Below, one piece after another: positions 58,862-64,000 of a stretch of 64,000 nucleotides of DNA. The notes under the pieces were generated by a model. The model ran no database searches and had not been told where the DNA came from. It saw only the letters and a program-made list of their open reading frames with translations. The translations under genes were made by a program, and so were the position numbers. Positions within the stretch are counted from its first letter, which is position 1. Each line of letters starts with the position of its first letter. Location: NCBI RefSeq assembly GCF_000330505.1, contig NW_004191750.1:130933-194932 (forward strand), written 5' to 3'. This stretch comes from Entamoeba invadens IP1 (Eukaryota; Evosea; Mastigamoebida; Endamoebidae).

Positions 58862-59314
58862 ATGAGTACAAGAGCAAGACTTTCACCAATATCAAGATCA
58901 GTCCGTCCTTGGGATAAAGAAGAAGACGCAAGACTCCTCGAAGCTGTCAGGGTCAATGGAGACTCCAACTGGGAAGTCATTGAAAGGTGTGTTGTAACTA
59001 GAAGCAGGAAGCAATGTAGAGAGAGGTACCATAATCATCTCAAGGTCTCAATACAAAAAGGAGACTGGACGGTGTATGAAGACAATGTTATCCTTGAAAA
59101 GGTCAATATGTTCGGAAGAAGGTGGACACACATCTCATCCTTCTTACCACATAGAGCTCCAAATTCAATCAAAAACCGATTCTATTCACATTTGATTAAA
59201 CACTTGAACGACAACACCAAAGTGAATAAATCCCATTCTGACTCCGAACTCACTGAGATTACACTTAGTGCGTTTGTCCCTACATCTCCCAGTCTTTACA
59301 AAATTATTATGTAA
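58862..59314 (+). CDS. R2R3 Myb-like DNA-binding protein
   Basis: A 150-residue protein with two Myb repeats. The first is PWDKEEDARLLEAVRVNG to RSRKQCRERYHNHL. The second is DWTVYEDNVILEKVNMFG to APNSIKNRFYSHLI. The C-terminal motif TLSAFVPTSPSLYKII aligns with CLTAFTPVDPALFSVI of the Myb protein at 1407-1853, so the two form a subfamily, while the Myb at 34187 does not share it. It is likely a sequence-specific nuclear regulator. Target genes cannot be inferred. Confidence 0.92.
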   Translation: MSTRARLSPISRSVRPWDKEEDARLLEAVRVNGDSNWEVIERCVVTRSRKQCRERYHNHLKVSIQKGDWTVYEDNVILEKVNMFGRRWTHISSFLPHRAPNSIKNRFYSHLIKHLNDNTKVNKSHSDSELTEITLSAFVPTSPSLYKIIM

Positions 59315-60068
59315 CTTGTTTTTATGTCTGTCTTGTTTAATTTGTAAATTGTACTTCCGTATATTAAATTTGGTTTATACATTAATTTCATTTAATTAAT
59401 ATCGGAGTCTAAAATGCAGCTACTAAAATGTGTAATTATCGGGTTATTCTATATTGTTATTATATTTTTGGTTTAGTCCAATATCAATCAAGTAAAGCTT
59501 TCTTTCAGACCATTTCCGTTTATCAATTTTATTCTCTTTTTCACATCTTCGTGACTGTATTTTTGCTCACTATAACTTGTAATATTCTATAAACAGACAT
59601 CGGCAGGTTGAAAAGGTTGTTTCTAGAGTTCTTTGAGAACGTTTCAAGAAACTTATTGGTATTCCTTTCTGGGATTTGTGGTGCAATCGTGTGGAATTAT
59701 TATTGGCCTATATAATGAAGATGATAATCTTATAAAAAACAAGCAAAGAACATTTCAAGAGTTAAATTAAGTTCTAGCGAATAAAACAATATCAAAATAA
59801 TCTCTTCTCAACTTTAAAATGAACAAATATTGAAAGAAAATAGTGCTTCAAAGTTAACACATATATTCTAAAGATGAAAAGTTTTTCCATTGCCCAATAA
59901 ATGAAAAGAAACTGTTCAATTTTCTATCGAAATTTTTTATCGCAATGTCAAATATTGAAATGGAAATTTGAAATTATTAAAAACCCATTTTTTTCTGACC
60001 AAATAATAAACAGAAATATTACAAAGCGATAAAATTGGTTAAAAATCTAAAAATACCAAATCATAAAA
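59315..60068. other. Spacer with a possible coding remnant
   Basis: About 750 bases. See the separate candidate at 59414-59715; the remainder is AT rich. Confidence 0.45.
59414..59715 (+). pseudogene. Possible broken small membrane-protein gene
   Basis: An ATG at 59414 opens a hydrophobic segment (MQLLKCVIIGLFYIVIIFL). Removing a possible GTTTAG...TTTCAG intron of 39 bases keeps phase into TISVYQFYSLFHIFVTVFLL. A TAA then interrupts, and the same frame continues DIGRLKRLFLEFFENVSRNL with LLVFLSGICGAIVWNYYW to a stop. Protein-like hydrophobic pieces on one strand suggest a dead or misread gene. It could equally be chance in AT-rich DNA. Confidence 0.22.
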
Positions 60069-60743
60069 TCACTCCAATTTTTTAGCCAAGACCTGGAATG
60101 AGTCAATGCTGCAGCTTTGTATCGGTAATACATCAAGGTTTGTTACTTCGAGTTTTGATTCATTCAACCTGAACACGCCTTCCAACCCAATTTCGTTATC
60201 GCCAAGAATGAGCTTCTTTTGGATATTCTTTATTTGGGGCATTGTGTCATGCACAACAACCAAATAGACGCTCGCGTCGACAACGTCAGCTCTCACGTCG
60301 TCTTCAATGAACATCCAAAATATTTCATTATTTTCGGTGACAAACATGAAGAGGACACTTTCTCTATTGAGTACAGCTTTAAAAAGTGTTTTCTTTTTAT
60401 CCTCCATATCGGGAAAGATCTGTTCAAATTTGATTCCGATAAACCACTCCATCTTTCCTCGATACGTTTCCAAGACCGCCAAAACATCTGTTTGTTCATT
60501 AAACTTCATTTTATTTTCCAAGACAACGTTTTCCCTTGTGGGTTCTGCCATTTTTTGAGCCACGGTATTGATCTGATTGATTAAATTTTCAATGTACACC
60601 CGTTGCTTTTCAATCAAATTCCGCTGTTGAATAATTTCACTTGCTATCTCCTCATATCGGTGAACTATTTGTTGATGGACTTCATTGATTTGATTAATGA
60701 AATAAAGTCCGTCCTCATACTTTTTGCGATAATCGTCTTGCAT
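60069..60743 (-). CDS. Coiled-coil protein with a TLDc-like C-terminal region
   Basis: The first 65 residues form a coiled coil (YFINQINEVHQQIVHRYEEI onward). The rest resembles a small, divergent TLDc domain: KTLFKAVLNRESVLFMFVTE followed by NNEIFWMFIEDDV, then a repeated beta pattern. TLDc domains occur in oxidation-resistance and V-ATPase-binding proteins, but sequence similarity here is weak, so the domain call is tentative. It is 224 residues with a clear ATG and no membrane segment. The next gene on the same strand is the ROCO kinase gene. Confidence 0.68.
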   Translation of the reverse strand: MQDDYRKKYEDGLYFINQINEVHQQIVHRYEEIASEIIQQRNLIEKQRVYIENLINQINTVAQKMAEPTRENVVLENKMKFNEQTDVLAVLETYRGKMEWFIGIKFEQIFPDMEDKKKTLFKAVLNRESVLFMFVTENNEIFWMFIEDDVRADVVDASVYLVVVHDTMPQIKNIQKKLILGDNEIGLEGVFRLNESKLEVTNLDVLPIQSCSIDSFQVLAKKLE

Positions 60744-60974
60744 TCTTTTCTTTTTGAGTTGTAGTTTTTACTATCTGGATTATTATTAATTATACCAAAG
60801 AAAATACTATTAAAACCCAAAATTATGAATCATTCTTGTAATAAAGTTCATTCATTGAAATTATTCATTTTTAATAATTGTTTTTAATTAATTATAGTTT
60901 ATACTTCTATTTTATTATATTATTATTATTTATTATAATAGTATAGTTAACACAACTCCACTAAAAAACACAAT

Positions 60975-63900
60975 TTAAAACATTTTAGAGATTTTCGATG
61001 GTTTTGATGATTGTTTTGACAGACTAAGCTCTTCCAAGTATTTTAAAACCTCATCGAAGTCTGGTCTAATAAGGTCGTTTTGATCCCAACATCTTTTGAT
61101 TAATTCTTTGAGTTCAGTCTTTTCATCAAAAGATGGTCGTAATCCACTTACTATTTTCTCTTTGACTTCTGTGAAGAATTTACACTCAGAAAATGGGACT
61201 TTATTAGTCACCAATTCCCACAACACAATTCCGTATGAATACACATCGACTTTTGGAGTCGTTCGATGCTCTGAAATTACTTCCGGAGCAAGCCAATACG
61301 GGCATTCGACCTCATCTGTAGGACCTTCTTTGTCTTCAGTCGTTTCCTTTTCTTTCTCACTCTTTTGCTTAATTATTTTGACAGACATGCCAAAGTCGAT
61401 GACTGCACAACTTTCAATTGTCCCTTGTGAGTCCGTGCGAAGCACAACATTTGGAGATTTCACGTCTCTGTGGATATACCCCATCTTATGAATAACGCCA
61501 AGGCCTTTAGCAACATCCGTTGCTATTTTCAATCGCATTTTCCAGTCAAAAGCGATTCCTTTGTTATCGTGGAGTGCATTGAACAAGTTGCCCCCATTGA
61601 AATATTCCATGACAATGCACAACGGTTTGACGGAGTATCCATAGATCGAAGCGACGTGAATATTATGTGGCGCACGAATAAATTTCATCTCTCTGAAGAA
61701 CTCTTGCATGTAATTGGTGAACATCCCCTCCGCAGTTTGCGAGTCGTCCATTTGTGAACTCGAAAAGTCCATCTGCGACGTTTTGATGATCACTTTCTCT
61801 CCAATTTGAAGGCCGATCGTGTCGTGAATGACTTCATATAAACTGATCACTGAATTCGACCCCGTCGCAATCCCCTTGATATACTGAAAGTCGCTGATAT
61901 TCGTAAGCTTGTCAAACCGAAACGCAGACACAAAGAACTCAAAGACGGATATCACCAAATTCACTCGACACTCCCCACACACTAAATACACATTCAACTC
62001 TTTCACACTCGCTTTTAATTGTTTCATATCAATTAAATGAATTAACCCATGCACTAAACACTGCGGACATAACACCGACATCTCATATTTCACTTTGTTC
62101 ATCTCTAATAATGACTCAATCATCACACACGTCTCTTCTAACACACTACACCCATGGAAACACACTGAATCACTCGTTAAAAGGTACCTCACTCGAACGT
62201 AAACACGCTTCTCGTCTAAATCACTTCTTACTAAGAGATATACTAATAACGCTCCATCTCGACACGTACATACCACACCTTGTTTCCATTGGTGTACCAC
62301 TTCATACTTCAAGGAAGTAAAACAATTGATACAACTCACTAATTTGGTCGTGTGCGTTTGTAGAAGGTAAACACGTCCAACTTCAACTTCATTCTTCTTG
62401 TGGTACAGCGGCCACCCCTTCGGTACATACGGATTTTCAAGCAACTTCTTCGACTCGCACCGACACAACACACTCTGCGAAAACTCAGTCGTCAAACGCC
62501 GCGATATCTCGCGCTTCTCTCCAACTTCGTCGTCGTCGAGATTTAAGTAAGGGTATACCAATACACTCTCGTCACTTAAAGTAATCTGAGTGACATTCCT
62601 TCGTTCAATTTCAACAGCAGACACCGGCAAATTTTCAACACTTTTTGTTTTGAGGAGGTCTTCCTTGACAAATTTGATTTCTTTTGTCGAAACAAACGAC
62701 GTCAAGTCCTTCACATCGGCCAAAAGGCCTTTCGTCACTCTCTTCGGGGTTTTCTGTCGGTCGGTACTCACTAAGGTGTATACCTCTTCAAACTGTTTTG
62801 TAAGACCAAAGCTCTTTGCGCACTTGTATGAGAGTGAGAAGCATATCCCATAGTAACTCATCATTTCCAACAAAAATGGTTTACTCGACGCTTTAATGTG
62901 AAGTCGATCAAACAGTCGCCCATCACAAAACCCTCGGAGGAGTTCCCCTTTAAATATCGCGTCTTTGACCGCCTCAAAGAACGTCAAATCGACTAAAATG
63001 CGTTTGTCGGTTGCATTTGAAGACGTGGGAATGAAGCAATCGCGCGATTCGGGTAATGAAATGATGTACCCATTTTCTTGCAACCATTTTGAAATGACAA
63101 GACTTTGGTTGATGGGCAGATTTAACAGAGAAATGAACTCCGAAAATTGGGGTTCGGTCATATTGAACTGGGTAACACCAACAATCCCTAGTTCGTTCAC
63201 AACTAGATCACATCCATCTTCACTCTTCTCGCTCCGCAGTTTAATTTCGTTGTTCAAATAACTTGCTAATTCACTATACTTCTTTTCTTTGTTCGACACT
63301 TGAATGTATTTGGTATTCAACACCCCATATTTCCCTAAATCTTTCACACTCAAGTCACTCTCTATCACTATCACTACCCCTTTCGTCACTCCAACAGACA
63401 TCAACGCACTCAACACACGCTCACTCGTCTTCCCACAACTGTTCCGACACACTACGTATAACTTACGACGGTTCTCCCACATCTTCTCTTCTATCGCCTT
63501 TATCTTGCCAATACAAAATTCAACCTTCTCCCCGTAACTGTCAATCTTCTTTCTTTTAATACTCGGCGAAAAGTAGAAACTCCCATTCGTTTCAACTACT
63601 CGTCCGTACTCCTTCATTTTCTTTTGAAGAATATTAAATACTTCACTACGAAAATCATCACCGGTAATAACCACTTTATCAATGTCTGTGACAGCTTCTA
63701 TAACGCGATGTTGGTCTAATATCCTTTCCGCCTTTGCAGTAGAGTCAATGAATGCCTTTTTCAAATTAAAAAGTTTCTTAAATAGTACACTTTTCCGCTT
63801 GATTCCATTGCCTCGAAAGTCAACCTCTTCCAATGTGGTCATAGAAAAGAATTCGTAGTCTATCTTGAGAATCGCGTTATCTCGCACATCCAATTTCTTC

Positions 63901-64000
63901 AGCTTCAGATTCCACAAGTTATTTGGAATACATTTCAGCCCACAATTGCGCAGTTTGAGTTCAGTCAATTTGATCGGAGGGTTTGCGATGAACTCGTCGA
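60975..64000 (-). CDS. ROCO-type LRR-Roc-COR protein kinase, 5' end outside window
   Basis: The frame stays open to the right edge, so the N-terminus is missing. Visible parts, in order: leucine-rich repeats (LTELKLRNCGLKCIPNNLW then LKLKKLDVRDNAIL). A Roc-like region ends in VVIVIESDLS and YIQVSNKE. A COR-like region contains ISKWLQENGYIISLP and KPFLLEMMSYYGICFSLSYK. A Cys-containing stretch follows. The C-terminal TKL kinase has EKVIIKTSQ, EYFNGGNLF, HRDVKSPNVVL, DFGMSVK and WLAPEVISE, ending with a short Ser/Lys tail. Catalytic residues are intact. The Roc-like region has no complete P-loop, so GTP binding is doubtful. ROCO kinases act in cytoskeleton and signalling control. Confidence 0.82.
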   Translation of the reverse strand, partial: DEFIANPPIKLTELKLRNCGLKCIPNNLWNLKLKKLDVRDNAILKIDYEFFSMTTLEEVDFRGNGIKRKSVLFKKLFNLKKAFIDSTAKAERILDQHRVIEAVTDIDKVVITGDDFRSEVFNILQKKMKEYGRVVETNGSFYFSPSIKRKKIDSYGEKVEFCIGKIKAIEEKMWENRRKLYVVCRNSCGKTSERVLSALMSVGVTKGVVIVIESDLSVKDLGKYGVLNTKYIQVSNKEKKYSELASYLNNEIKLRSEKSEDGCDLVVNELGIVGVTQFNMTEPQFSEFISLLNLPINQSLVISKWLQENGYIISLPESRDCFIPTSSNATDKRILVDLTFFEAVKDAIFKGELLRGFCDGRLFDRLHIKASSKPFLLEMMSYYGICFSLSYKCAKSFGLTKQFEEVYTLVSTDRQKTPKRVTKGLLADVKDLTSFVSTKEIKFVKEDLLKTKSVENLPVSAVEIERRNVTQITLSDESVLVYPYLNLDDDEVGEKREISRRLTTEFSQSVLCRCESKKLLENPYVPKGWPLYHKKNEVEVGRVYLLQTHTTKLVSCINCFTSLKYEVVHQWKQGVVCTCRDGALLVYLLVRSDLDEKRVYVRVRYLLTSDSVCFHGCSVLEETCVMIESLLEMNKVKYEMSVLCPQCLVHGLIHLIDMKQLKASVKELNVYLVCGECRVNLVISVFEFFVSAFRFDKLTNISDFQYIKGIATGSNSVISLYEVIHDTIGLQIGEKVIIKTSQMDFSSSQMDDSQTAEGMFTNYMQEFFREMKFIRAPHNIHVASIYGYSVKPLCIVMEYFNGGNLFNALHDNKGIAFDWKMRLKIATDVAKGLGVIHKMGYIHRDVKSPNVVLRTDSQGTIESCAVIDFGMSVKIIKQKSEKEKETTEDKEGPTDEVECPYWLAPEVISEHRTTPKVDVYSYGIVLWELVTNKVPFSECKFFTEVKEKIVSGLRPSFDEKTELKELIKRCWDQNDLIRPDFDEVLKYLEELSLSKQSSKPSKISKMF

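Noticed and set aside
63400..63480. NSCGKTSE as a Roc P-loop
   Set aside because: The first Gly is Cys, and too few residues follow before the NKxD-like strand; it fits a later strand and helix better.
1..64000. tRNA, rRNA, CRISPR arrays and bacterial operons
   Set aside because: I looked for tRNA T-loop patterns, rRNA-like GC-rich blocks and regularly spaced repeats and saw none; the window is eukaryotic.

Overview
The window looks like nuclear DNA of an amoebozoan of the genus Entamoeba. The evidence is strong AT richness, compact and mostly intronless genes, short introns whose donors read GTTTGT (the donor known for Entamoeba), TATA-like boxes about 30-40 bases upstream of start codons, R2R3 Myb proteins of 150-165 residues, LRR/TKL-type kinases, PH, arrestin-FYVE and tetraspanin proteins, and bacterial-like enzymes (peptidase T, a PNPOx-fold protein). 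Intergenic spacers of 1-3.5 kb fit E. invadens better than E. histolytica; that species call is inference. Three runs of exactly 100 N (24962-25061, 44466-44565, 58093-58192) are assembly gaps of unknown true size.

Layout. 1-5.1 kb: a decayed coding remnant, a Myb factor, a perfect (ATATT)40 array, a polytopic membrane protein and a PH-domain protein. 6.5-11.5 kb: two tandem EF-hand paralogues, the second with ruined calcium loops. 12.0-12.7 kb: two divergent genes encoding the same 31-residue Lys/Ala peptide, with matching promoters. 13.0-16.8 kb: TFIID subunit TAF1. 18-23.2 kb: a CAMK-like kinase, ribosomal P2, a coiled-coil protein and a small Ser/Pro-rich protein. 24.5-27.4 kb: an arrestin-FYVE protein and a second PH protein, both spliced. 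27.3-30.4 kb: gene-free, with a 1.3 kb Tc1/mariner-like element interrupted by a 224-bp pogo-like MITE. 30.4-34.7 kb: a polyprenol/phytol-kinase-like enzyme, peptidase T and a second Myb. 37.7-41.4 kb: a PP2C phosphatase and a two-intron RND/Patched-like protein. 42.2-47.7 kb: unknown proteins, a single-pass surface protein with a gap, and a PNPOx-fold protein. 48.3-53.6 kb: a four-exon CLK/LAMMER-like kinase, an ABHD17-like protein lacking its serine nucleophile, a two-exon EMC10-like subunit and a tetraspanin. 54.7-64 kb: an unknown protein, a third Myb, a coiled-coil/TLDc-like protein and an LRR-Roc-COR-kinase (ROCO) protein that runs off the right edge.

There is no operon logic; neighbours are mostly unrelated housekeeping, signalling and membrane genes. 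Several genes can be read only after splicing. I reconstructed introns for the arrestin-FYVE, second PH, RND, 42.2-43.0 kb unknown, CLK and EMC10 genes by combining GTTTGT donors, phase and family alignment. The strongest candidates for something undescribed are the mirrored 31-residue peptide genes, the PH-linked helical domain shared by two paralogues, and the C-terminal motif shared by two Myb factors. Small TA-flanked elements with CAGT ends occur in three separate places.
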